This document shows, one piece after another, positions 1 to 5,632 of a stretch of 5,632 nucleotides of DNA. The stretch is from Thermoplasmata archaeon (GTDB lineage Archaea; Thermoplasmatota; Thermoplasmata; Thermoplasmatales; Thermoplasmataceae), in NCBI GenBank assembly GCA_021847855.1, contig JAJZOT010000127.1, positions 1 to 5,632 of the forward strand, written 5' to 3'. Below the pieces are notes generated by a model. It worked only from the letters and a program-made list of their open reading frames with translations. It was not told where the DNA came from and did no database searches. Every line of letters begins with the position of its first letter. The first letter of the stretch is position 1. The position numbers were made by a program, and so were the translations under genes.

Positions 1-166
1 TCAACTGGAGCCTCGCCATGTATTTTCTGAACAGGTAGATCATCATAACCAGTACAACCATTACAAAAGCTATGAAGAATATAGTCTCAAACAGGTATGC
101 AAGAATGTATGAAATATAATGCCCCAGAGGGGAGAAGAACTGGGCAATGTGAGTCAGTACGTTCAT
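1..166 (-). CDS. nuoH: NADH-quinone oxidoreductase subunit H, N-terminal fragment (runs off left edge)
   Basis: This is the N-terminal 55 residues of the complex I subunit that anchors the hydrophilic arm to the membrane and forms much of the quinone chamber. The start is the ATG at 166-164, overlapping the nuoD stop in an ATGA arrangement, with a strong GGGGAGGTTG ribosome-binding site six bases upstream. The fragment has a short amphipathic beginning and one long hydrophobic helix at about residues 17-45. It then ends in FRKYMARLQL (46-55), which lines up with the family's ERK-x-x-ARxQ-x-RxGP segment after the first membrane helix. The call rests on this motif and on position directly after nuoD. 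A phenylalanine stands where the family usually has the glutamate of ERK. Most of the protein (family length is usually over 300 residues) lies outside the window. Confidence 0.85.
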   Translation of the reverse strand, partial: MNVLTHIAQFFSPLGHYISYILAYLFETIFFIAFVMVVLVMMIYLFRKYMARLQL

Positions 167-1296
167 CTGTCAACCTCCCCGAACACCAGGTCAATTGTAC
201 CGGAGATTGCAACCAGATCGGCAACCATCGTATCCTTCGCCAGTACGGGAAGGACTGAAAGGTTCTTGAAAGATGGGCTCCTCACGTGCAGTCTGTAAGG
301 TTTCACACCTCCATCTCCAACCAGGTATACACCGAATTCCCCCTTGGGAGATTCCGTCCTGGCAAAATATTCACCCTCTCCCCGTAGCCTTATCATGAGA
401 GATTTTTTAGCCTTTGGATTGAAGTAAGGACCATCGGGTATCTGCTTGATGGCCTGTTTTACGATCTTGACAGATTGCCTCATCTCTTCAAAACGAACAA
501 TGAACCTTGCCAGATTATCCTTCTTGTGTGAAATCGGAATATCGAAATTGATTTTGTCGTATACAAGATATGGTTCTTCCTTTCTGATATCGTATGGAAT
601 TCCCGATGCCCTGAGCATTGGCCCTGTAACACCGTAATCTATTGCAACCTCTGGCTCAAGTATCCCTATACCTTTGGTTCTTGAGATGAAGATATCATTG
701 TTGATAAATGCCCTGTAAATGTCCTCCAGTTTGGCCGGAAACTGTTCCAGAAAAGCTTCTATCTTTGCTATTATTTTATCGTTGAAGTCCTGGTACACAC
801 CCCCTATACTCATATAGTTTACCTGCTGCCTGGAACCGGAAGTTTCAACGAAAATGTCAAGTATTTTCTCCCTTTCAATGAAGCAGTAGAAGAATGGAGT
901 GAGCATTCCAAGGTCAAGACCATAAGCTCCTGCCCAGACGAGGTGAGCTGCAATTCTGCTCAGTTCAGCCATTACAACCCTTATCCACTGGGCCCTTTCG
1001 GGAGGAGGTATGCCCAGTAGCTTTTCTGCAGCCTCCAGATAGCCCACCTCCATGTTCATGGCTCCCACATAATCCATTCTGTCAAAGTACATCATGGCAT
1101 CGCAGTAATAGTCAAGTTCGCATATTTTCTCAGCGTTTCTGTGCAGGTACCCTATTATGGGCTCCACTTCCCTAACTATTTCACCGTCCAGTTTCAGCCT
1201 TAGCCTGAGAACGCCATGAGTGGAGGGATGCTGGGGACCCATGTTAAGTTCGACCCATTCATCCGGATTTCCGTTTATTTTTTGATCCTGCATCAT
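163..1296 (-). CDS. nuoD: NADH-quinone oxidoreductase subunit D (49 kDa type)
   Basis: NuoD is the 49-kDa-type subunit of the complex I hydrophilic arm and forms the quinone site together with NuoB. Clear family landmarks are MGPQHPSTHG near the N-terminus, EPIIGYLHRNAEK, YFDRMDYVGAMNME, LDLGMLTPFFY, PYDIRKEEPY, RSPSFKNL and the C-terminal FGEVDR. The quinone-site histidine (H27 from the ATG start, second His of HPSTHG) and tyrosine (Y76, in RMDY) are present. The CxxC pairs of NiFe-hydrogenase large subunits are absent, so it is a complex I subunit and not a hydrogenase. From the ATG at 1296 it has 377 residues, near the usual 380-410. The frame can be opened at TTG 1302, but ATG 1296 overlaps the nuoC stop by one base (TGATG). 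A second ATG at 1293 has a GGTGATG context and is equally possible. The 3' end overlaps nuoH by four bases. Confidence 0.97.
   Translation of the reverse strand: MMQDQKINGNPDEWVELNMGPQHPSTHGVLRLRLKLDGEIVREVEPIIGYLHRNAEKICELDYYCDAMMYFDRMDYVGAMNMEVGYLEAAEKLLGIPPPERAQWIRVVMAELSRIAAHLVWAGAYGLDLGMLTPFFYCFIEREKILDIFVETSGSRQQVNYMSIGGVYQDFNDKIIAKIEAFLEQFPAKLEDIYRAFINNDIFISRTKGIGILEPEVAIDYGVTGPMLRASGIPYDIRKEEPYLVYDKINFDIPISHKKDNLARFIVRFEEMRQSVKIVKQAIKQIPDGPYFNPKAKKSLMIRLRGEGEYFARTESPKGEFGVYLVGDGGVKPYRLHVRSPSFKNLSVLPVLAKDTMVADLVAISGTIDLVFGEVDR
171..180 (-). promoter_or_regulatory. Ribosome-binding site of nuoH
   Basis: GGGGAGGTTG sits in the 3' end of nuoD; its GGAGGT core is six bases before the nuoH ATG at 166. 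It is among the strongest such sites in the window and fixes the nuoH start. Confidence 0.8.
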
Positions 1297-1757
1297 CACC
1301 AACCGTCTCCCGGATCAAACGTAGCATAGTCATTGCCGTCTTCATCCATGTTGATGTACTGAACTTTCTTCAGATCGTAATTTTTTCTCAGGGGATGACC
1401 GACCCAGTTTTCAGGCAGGAACATTCTCTTGAGATCCGGATGGCCTTCGAAAACTATACCCATCATATCATACTGTTCTCTCTCATCCCAGTTTGCACTG
1501 CTCCATAATCCTGCCACGCTTGGAACTCTTTCATCCAGGGTTTCGGTCTTTACAATAATATATTTTTTTGATTCGAAATTATGAAGATGGTACACAACTT
1601 CGATCTTATCTTTCCTGTCAACACCGGTAATTAAGGAAAGGTGATTGAAGCCCTGCTTCTTCAGTTCGGTCATGAGTTCGATCAGGTTCTCCTTGGCCAC
1701 CTTGAGTATTCTCCTCCCGTCTTTTCCCTTTGTCTCTTCAATGATTTCTACCAACAT
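1296..1757 (-). CDS. nuoC: NADH-quinone oxidoreductase subunit C (30 kDa type)
   Basis: NuoC is the 30-kDa-type subunit that packs against NuoD in the connecting module; it carries no cofactor. The signature is visible in the second half: VYHLHNF, then WDEREQYDMMGIVFEGHPDL, then KRMFLPENWVGHPLRKNYDL. This is the conserved ERE-x-[DE]-x-x-G-x-x-F-x-GHPDL-x-R block of the family. The protein has 153 residues from the ATG at 1757, or 155 from the GTG at 1763 that overlaps the nuoB stop (GTGA). I prefer the ATG because AGGTGATC, a good match to the 16S-pairing sequence, lies directly before it, while the GTG has no good site. It is a separate gene, not fused to nuoD as in E. coli, and ends with a one-base overlap on nuoD. 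Confidence 0.95.
   Translation of the reverse strand: MLVEIIEETKGKDGRRILKVAKENLIELMTELKKQGFNHLSLITGVDRKDKIEVVYHLHNFESKKYIIVKTETLDERVPSVAGLWSSANWDEREQYDMMGIVFEGHPDLKRMFLPENWVGHPLRKNYDLKKVQYINMDEDGNDYATFDPGDGW
1297..1311 (-). promoter_or_regulatory. Ribosome-binding region of nuoD
   Basis: GGGAG (1311-1307) and GGTG (1300-1297) lie within the last codons of nuoC, before tandem ATG codons at 1296 and 1293. GGGAG suits the first ATG; GGTGATG suits the second. Either supports an ATG start over the TTG at 1302. Confidence 0.5.
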
Positions 1758-1765
1758 GATCACCT
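1758..1765 (-). promoter_or_regulatory. Ribosome-binding site of nuoC
   Basis: AGGTGATC runs directly into the ATG at 1757 and includes the nuoB stop codon. Aligned to the archaeal 16S tail pairing sequence GGAGGTGATC, it leaves four bases between AGGT and the ATG, supporting this start over the GTG at 1763. Confidence 0.55.
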
Positions 1766-2224
1766 GTCCGTTTCATTCCTGATCTTTTTCTGAAGGGTTA
1801 TTATGCCATGTGTCAGTGCTTCAGGTGTGGGTGGGCATCCTGGAACATATACATCCACCGGTACAACCCTGTCAACACCAAGAACCACTGAATATCCCTG
1901 ATTGTAAGGTCCTCCCTGGATTACACATACTCCCATTGCTATGACATATTTTGGATATGGCATCTCATCATATATCCTCCTGAGACGTGGAGCCATCTTC
2001 TTTGTGACGGTTCCAGATACTATCATGAGGTCAGATTGCCTTGGGGAATTCCTGAATATTTCACTCCCGAATCTTGAAATGTCAAGATTTGAAGCCTGTA
2101 TAGCCATCATTTCAATTGCACAGCATGCAAGACCAAAAGTCAGTGGCCAGAGTGAGTTGCTTCTCCCCCACTCCATTGCCTTGTCAAGAGTTGTTGTGAT
2201 CAGCCCTACATCGCCTGTTTTCAT
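1760..2224 (-). CDS. nuoB: NADH-quinone oxidoreductase subunit B (cluster N2 subunit)
   Basis: NuoB (PSST type) holds [4Fe-4S] cluster N2, the last cluster before quinone. From the ATG at 2224 the protein has 154 residues. Four candidate cluster ligands are present: C34 and C35 in [10 protein letters not shown]100 in AMGVC and C130 in PGCPP. The spacing CC-x64-C-x29-C is that of the family. Other conserved stretches are [18 protein letters not shown] and [16 protein letters not shown]. The reading frame is open upstream to 2344, but those 40 extra codons lie inside nuoA in another frame and look nothing like NuoB. The ATG at 2224 forms an ATGA overlap with the nuoA stop and has a GAGGTG ribosome-binding site seven bases before it. 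Around C100 the sequence is GVCVIQGG where most family members have GSCAxxGG. Confidence 0.97.
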   Translation of the reverse strand: MKTGDVGLITTTLDKAMEWGRSNSLWPLTFGLACCAIEMMAIQASNLDISRFGSEIFRNSPRQSDLMIVSGTVTKKMAPRLRRIYDEMPYPKYVIAMGVCVIQGGPYNQGYSVVLGVDRVVPVDVYVPGCPPTPEALTHGIITLQKKIRNETDR

Positions 2225-2658
2225 TTCATCCACCTCATGTGGCCTTCCTTGAAGGCATAGTATACAACAAAAAGAGGCATTGCGAGAAATATGAGGGTAT
2301 TTATGAAAGGGATAATCCCAAGAGCCTTGAAATCGAATGCCCACGGGAAAAGAAGTGCCATATCCACATCGAAAAGTACGAACAGAAGTATTATGACATA
2401 GTACTGAACATGTACGAATTTTCCAATCTCGCCCCTGGATACTTCCCCTGATTCATACGGTTCAAGGTATTTTGTAGATTTAACAGGAGGATTCTCGCTT
2501 TTCACCAGATTGGTAAGTATATCAAAGGGATTGAAAGAAATCTTCTTTTTCTTCTCGAATCTGTTTTCGCCTATGGAGGGAAGAAACATGAACAATCCCA
2601 CCATCCCCAAAATGAGCAATATGAGGACTATGAGCAGAGGGATATATCCATCCAACAT
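2221..2658 (-). CDS. nuoA: NADH-quinone oxidoreductase subunit A
   Basis: NuoA is a small membrane subunit next to NuoH at the base of complex I, helping form the quinone cavity and its coupling loop. The 145 residues give three hydrophobic helices at about 5-29, 85-107 and 114-136. The family motif YESG is at 68-71, and [21 protein letters not shown] matches the conserved second helix. The DVE pair of that helix (D79 and E81 in E. coli) appears here as D97-V-D99. The loop between helix 1 and YESG (about 31-67) is lysine-rich and longer than in the bacterial proteins I know. The ATG at 2658 is the only usable start: an in-frame TAA lies at 2685-2683 with no other start codon between. No ribosome-binding site precedes it, which fits first-gene, leaderless translation. 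It overlaps nuoB by four bases. Confidence 0.95.
   Translation of the reverse strand: MLDGYIPLLIVLILLILGMVGLFMFLPSIGENRFEKKKKISFNPFDILTNLVKSENPPVKSTKYLEPYESGEVSRGEIGKFVHVQYYVIILLFVLFDVDMALLFPWAFDFKALGIIPFINTLIFLAMPLFVVYYAFKEGHMRWMK
2231..2236 (-). promoter_or_regulatory. Ribosome-binding site of nuoB
   Basis: GAGGTG lies within the 3' end of nuoA, with its GAGGT core seven bases before the ATG at 2224. It decides in favour of this start over the longer open frame that begins at 2344. Confidence 0.75.
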
Positions 2659-2678
2659 GTATTTGGTATCGTTAGACG

Positions 2679-2688
2679 ATATTTAAGT
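2679..2688 (-). promoter_or_regulatory. Archaeal box A (TATA-like) promoter of the nuo operon
   Basis: On the minus strand the sequence ACTTAAATAT is centred about 25 bases before the nuoA ATG, with an A-rich stretch (AAAACAAT) just upstream where a BRE would sit. Archaeal transcription usually starts about 24-27 bases downstream of the box A centre, which here falls on or next to the start codon. The lack of a ribosome-binding site at nuoA agrees with a leaderless mRNA. The assignment is by position and composition only. Confidence 0.65.
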
Positions 2689-2704
2689 ATTGTTTTGATA
2701 ACAT

Positions 2705-2723
2705 CATAAAACCAATAAAATGC
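2705..2723 (-). terminator. Possible T-rich archaeal terminator after gatE
   Basis: Read on the minus strand, this tract is GCATTTTATTGGTTTTATG, with two runs of four T, starting about 33 bases past the gatE stop. Archaeal termination often occurs at short T-rich tracts without a hairpin, and no convincing hairpin is seen here. The position between gatE and the nuo promoter is right, but the tract is weak. Confidence 0.35.
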
Positions 2724-2755
2724 GCTTATTTCTGACCTTAGTCATGAGTTAAATT

Positions 2756-4573
2756 CTATCTGGAGATTCTTTTGAAGACGGAGATCGCAAGAGTTGGATC
2801 CACAAGTTTTCTTGCGGCTTTGCTAAGGTATGGAATAACGTTTTTCTCAGTTACAGCCCCTTCCATAATAGCTCTTGAAAGCAATTTTTCAATATCTTCC
2901 TCCGTCATGATCTGTTTACCGACTTCTACTTTAAGTTCATTTCCCCTCAATCCGGAAACAGTTGATATTTCAATGGCTTTCTCCAGAACAAACCTGGACC
3001 AGTTCTCTCCTGTGGACATTTCAAAAATATCCATAAGTGTCCTCTCATCTGGTTCTTTTCCAGACTTTTCCCTAATTTCCGGGATTTTCTGCAGTAGAAT
3101 TCTTGCAACGGATCGTGGATCGGAATAAGATGATGCCAGATTCCTGAATCTTATGAGATTCCCGCTTTTTATAATAACACCGGCATCCTGTTCCGATATA
3201 CCATATTCCTGGATCAATTTTTTCTGGAGATCCTCAACGCTCTCTGGGACATTTTTCTCACAGAAATCCATCATCTCCTCCGGGATATGCTTCACCGGAA
3301 TGTCGGTCTCCGGGTACATCCGTTCCTTTCCGGGTAGTGGCCTGAGAAAGAAAGTCTCGCCATCATCTCTCGGTCCTCTTGTTTCTGAAAGGTCCAGAGA
3401 GATGAGTTTTTCGATTCTGCTGTTTATTCCTGATGAGATAACTTCTATTTTGGAACGGGGAGATGAGAGAATGAGGACAGCGTCATTCTCCTTCTTTCCA
3501 AGTTTCTCGTAAATAGTTCTTAATTTTTCCTCCTCTATACCATAGGCTGGCAATTCATCGGAATGAAATATCCCTCCAAGTCCGAATGCCTTGACCACAT
3601 CGGATATCTCCTTTCCAAGGCGTAAATCACCGTTCTTAAGTGTGCCGGCGAATCCTGGTAGTATCGCGGAATATACCGCATTACCGGCCTTGAAACCTGA
3701 TTTTAAAATTTTTGAGGATGAATTCTCGAAGACCTGGCTTACATCTTTAAAGTTCACAACCACGCTCTTTTCACCTATCCTCTTCCTGACAATCTCAATT
3801 GCCCTGGAAATTGCCTCCTGCCGGGTTTTTTCATACTGTATGAATTGGGAAATGAGTGATAGTTTCTGGACACCTTTTATCTCCACCCTGCCCATACCCA
3901 CTGACATGTTGACATCCTGCCTTATGGAATCCACCTCCCTTCTCGCATAACCTGACAGAATACCTATGGAACCTATCTTTTCCGCAACTTCCACTGCATG
4001 TTCCTCGTCCTTTATATCCGGCTCAGTTGAAACCTCTATGAGCGGTATCCCCAGCCTATCAAGAGAGTATGTGACCGTTGATTTTTCACCATCAATTTTC
4101 CTGGCAGAATCCTCCTCGAGGCATACCGTTGAAATCCTCACTTTTCCCTTGCTTGTTTCAATGTAACCACCGATTCCTATAATGGATGTTCTCTGGAAAC
4201 CACTTGTGTTGGAACCGTCCACAACAACTTTCCTCATTGTTGAGACATATTCCACAACAGTACAGTGAAGTGCCATTGACATTATGATGGAAGCTTTCAA
4301 AGCCTCAGAGTCGACATCATGTGGGGGTTCCTCGTCGAATTCCACAAGGCATGTGTTATCAGTTACATCGTATGTGAAATTCCTGTCCCTGTCCATCTCA
4401 TATTTTGCGGCCAGATCCATTTTTCCCAGTTCCGAAAGTGTGGGTCTGAGTAATCTGGTGAACTGAAAATAGTTCCTGTTTTCCGCTGCATTGCCCATGC
4501 AGCGGCAGAACAGCTTCCCTGTATTCAGCTGCATATGAACCTCCAGGCCAACCTTCAGCTTTTCAACAGGCAT
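2756..4573 (-). CDS. gatE: Glutamyl-tRNA(Gln) amidotransferase subunit E
   Basis: GatE is the tRNA-binding kinase/transamidase half of the archaeal GatDE enzyme. It activates the glutamate on Glu-tRNA(Gln) with ATP and joins it to ammonia supplied by GatD. The GatB/GatE cradle domain covers about residues 1-270, with VGLEVHMQL (8-16), LFCRC (21-25), CLEEDSARK (151-159), GIPLIEVSTEPDI (175-187) and RQDVNMSVG (218-226). An inserted AspRS-like GAD domain at about 275-390 carries GFAGTL, RLGKEI and GIFHSDELPAYGI (334-346), which separates GatE from GatB. RMYPETDIPV (418-427) follows, then a helical and YqeY-like tail to residue 605, close to the usual 600-630. The ATG at 4573 is two bases after the gatD stop and has GGGAGGTC seven bases upstream. 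Confidence 0.98.
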   Translation of the reverse strand: MPVEKLKVGLEVHMQLNTGKLFCRCMGNAAENRNYFQFTRLLRPTLSELGKMDLAAKYEMDRDRNFTYDVTDNTCLVEFDEEPPHDVDSEALKASIIMSMALHCTVVEYVSTMRKVVVDGSNTSGFQRTSIIGIGGYIETSKGKVRISTVCLEEDSARKIDGEKSTVTYSLDRLGIPLIEVSTEPDIKDEEHAVEVAEKIGSIGILSGYARREVDSIRQDVNMSVGMGRVEIKGVQKLSLISQFIQYEKTRQEAISRAIEIVRKRIGEKSVVVNFKDVSQVFENSSSKILKSGFKAGNAVYSAILPGFAGTLKNGDLRLGKEISDVVKAFGLGGIFHSDELPAYGIEEEKLRTIYEKLGKKENDAVLILSSPRSKIEVISSGINSRIEKLISLDLSETRGPRDDGETFFLRPLPGKERMYPETDIPVKHIPEEMMDFCEKNVPESVEDLQKKLIQEYGISEQDAGVIIKSGNLIRFRNLASSYSDPRSVARILLQKIPEIREKSGKEPDERTLMDIFEMSTGENWSRFVLEKAIEISTVSGLRGNELKVEVGKQIMTEEDIEKLLSRAIMEGAVTEKNVIPYLSKAARKLVDPTLAISVFKRISR

Positions 4574-4575
4574 CT

Positions 4576-5632
4576 CTACCGACCTCCCAGGTTAAGCTGG
4601 AATGAGATTTCACGTTCGGCTATTTCCCCCCTGAGATTTTCCTGCATGATCTTTTCAAAATCATCAGCATCGTAATTTGCCAGAACATACATTGATTTTA
4701 CGTAAGCAACCTCGGGAAGGATGCTTCCCAGTGGTATAACGCCCGCTTCCTGCAAAAGTCTTCCTGTTGAATAAACATTCATATTGACCGAACCCTGTAT
4801 ACATTGTGAAGCCATCATAATCTTCAGTCCGTCCCTGGTAAGCCTCCTGATTGAATTGTTCAGATCAGTGCTCACATGCCCAAGTCCTGTACCCATGAGT
4901 ACTACGGCTTTCCTGTTATTACATATATTTTCCAGATCCTCAGGTGTTAGTGTGGGTGAGAAATATACAAGCGCAACTTTACTGTCCAGTTTATGGGAGA
5001 ACGTTGTCTCCTCGGCTGTTTTTCTGTAACCTGGAGTTAAGGATACACCATCAGCGTGGAATCTTCCCACCGGCCTGGACCCGATTGTCCTGAATGCATC
5101 TCTCCTGCTGGTGTGCATTTTCCTGGATCTCACCGATCGGTGAAGTACAATGGCATCGTCTGATATTGTTTCGTGCATTGCGATGCCCACCTCTCCAAAA
5201 TCTGTTGATGAAAATTCAACTGCACCCCTGAAATTCAGGAATGCGTCACTGCTGGGTCTGTCAGAACTTCTCTGAGATCCGACAAAAATAATGGGTGCAG
5301 TCTGTTTCTCAAACATGAATGCTAGGGCAGATGATGTGTATGACATGGTATCGGTTCCATGCGTAATCACGATTCCATCCGACTTTTTCATGAGTTCTTT
5401 TGCAGATCTGCCAAGTGAAACCCAGTTCTCAGGTTTCATATTTTCGCTGAGAATTTCACCATATTCGGAAAGTTCCAGAGTGAATCTTTCTGTCAGGCCG
5501 GGGAGCGATGACGATAGAAATTCCAGATCCCTGACCGGTTTAACTGCCCCCGTGGAGTAATCAACCCTGCTTGCAATTGTACCCCCCGTGGTTATAATCG
5601 TGATCCTTGTCCTTCCACTTCCTGTGATCGTG
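4576..5632 (-). CDS. gatD: Glutamyl-tRNA(Gln) amidotransferase subunit D, 5' end beyond right edge
   Basis: GatD is the asparaginase-like subunit that hydrolyses glutamine (or asparagine) and passes ammonia to GatE. The frame stays open from the window edge, giving 351 visible codons; the first in-frame ATG, at 5439, is internal. The codons upstream of it encode the essential ITTGGTIAS motif (visible residues 13-21, catalytic Thr18). The second catalytic pair is THGTDTM (90-96, Thr93 and Asp94), and the lysine is in RKMHTSRRDAF (Lys171). These four match the Thr-Thr-Asp-Lys set of type I/II asparaginases and GatD. FVGSQRSSDRPSSDA is also characteristic and favours GatD over a stand-alone asparaginase, as does the adjacent gatE. 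With full-length GatD usually about 420-440 residues, some 70-90 residues, mostly the N-terminal beta-barrel, are missing at the edge. Confidence 0.96.
   Translation of the reverse strand, partial: TITGSGRTRITIITTGGTIASRVDYSTGAVKPVRDLEFLSSSLPGLTERFTLELSEYGEILSENMKPENWVSLGRSAKELMKKSDGIVITHGTDTMSYTSSALAFMFEKQTAPIIFVGSQRSSDRPSSDAFLNFRGAVEFSSTDFGEVGIAMHETISDDAIVLHRSVRSRKMHTSRRDAFRTIGSRPVGRFHADGVSLTPGYRKTAEETTFSHKLDSKVALVYFSPTLTPEDLENICNNRKAVVLMGTGLGHVSTDLNNSIRRLTRDGLKIMMASQCIQGSVNMNVYSTGRLLQEAGVIPLGSILPEVAYVKSMYVLANYDADDFEKIMQENLRGEIAEREISFQLNLGGR
4581..4588 (-). promoter_or_regulatory. Ribosome-binding site of gatE
   Basis: GGGAGGTC lies inside the last codons of gatD, seven bases before the gatE ATG. 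It fixes the gatE start and indicates that gatD and gatE are translated from one message. Confidence 0.8.

Noticed and set aside
163..1296. NuoD as the large subunit of a membrane-bound NiFe hydrogenase (Ech/Mbh type)
   Set aside because: The N- and C-terminal CxxC nickel-binding pairs are absent, and the quinone-site His and Tyr of NuoD are present.
1941..2252. Plus-strand open frame of 103 codons opposite nuoB
   Set aside because: It is the antisense of conserved NuoB, with no supporting motif or start signal.
2659..2755. A small RNA, tRNA or short gene in the 97-base gap
   Set aside because: No tRNA-like folds, no convincing hairpin and no open frame with a start signal; promoter and terminator elements account for the gap.
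3153..3950. Two plus-strand open frames of 119 codons each opposite gatE
   Set aside because: They are antisense to a strongly conserved gene, have serine- and phenylalanine-rich translations typical of reverse-strand shadows, and show no recognisable family or ribosome-binding site.
5291..5560. Plus-strand open frame of 89 codons opposite gatD
   Set aside because: It overlaps the catalytic region of gatD on the other strand and resembles no known protein.
4576..5632. GatD as a stand-alone L-asparaginase
   Set aside because: The GatD-typical SQRSSDRPSSDA block and the gatE gene two bases downstream favour the amidotransferase subunit.

Overview
The window reads as part of an archaeal chromosome, most like an acidophilic Thermoplasmata-type euryarchaeon. 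The evidence is an archaea-specific GatD/GatE pair, a complex I gene order that lacks nuoE, nuoF and nuoG between nuoD and nuoH, frequent AGA/AGG arginine codons, and a TATA-like box placed for a leaderless transcript. The exact genus cannot be settled from sequence alone. All recognisable genes lie on the minus strand, so transcription runs from right to left.

Right side (2756-5632): gatD (its 5' end lies beyond the right edge) is followed after two bases by gatE. Together they encode the heterodimeric Glu-tRNA(Gln) amidotransferase. GatD frees ammonia from glutamine (or asparagine), and GatE uses it to turn misacylated Glu-tRNA(Gln) into Gln-tRNA(Gln).

Middle (2659-2755): a 97-base gap holds a weak T-rich tract that may end the gatDE transcript. 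It also holds a box A about 25 bases before the nuoA start codon. It contains no gene.

Left side (1-2658): nuoA, nuoB, nuoC, nuoD and the first 55 codons of nuoH form a tightly packed operon. Its genes overlap by 1-4 bases or sit 2 bases apart. They encode the membrane anchor and hydrophilic connecting module of a respiratory NADH-dehydrogenase-like complex I, carrying electrons through cluster N2 in NuoB to a quinone bound between NuoB and NuoD. The rest of the membrane arm (nuoI to nuoN) is expected beyond the left edge.

The region is core housekeeping and respiratory DNA. I found no mobile element, CRISPR array, RNA gene or novel system. The points worth a second look are residue-level departures in NuoH, NuoA and NuoB, the missing NADH module, the leaderless promoter, and several start codons that a longest-ORF reading gets wrong.
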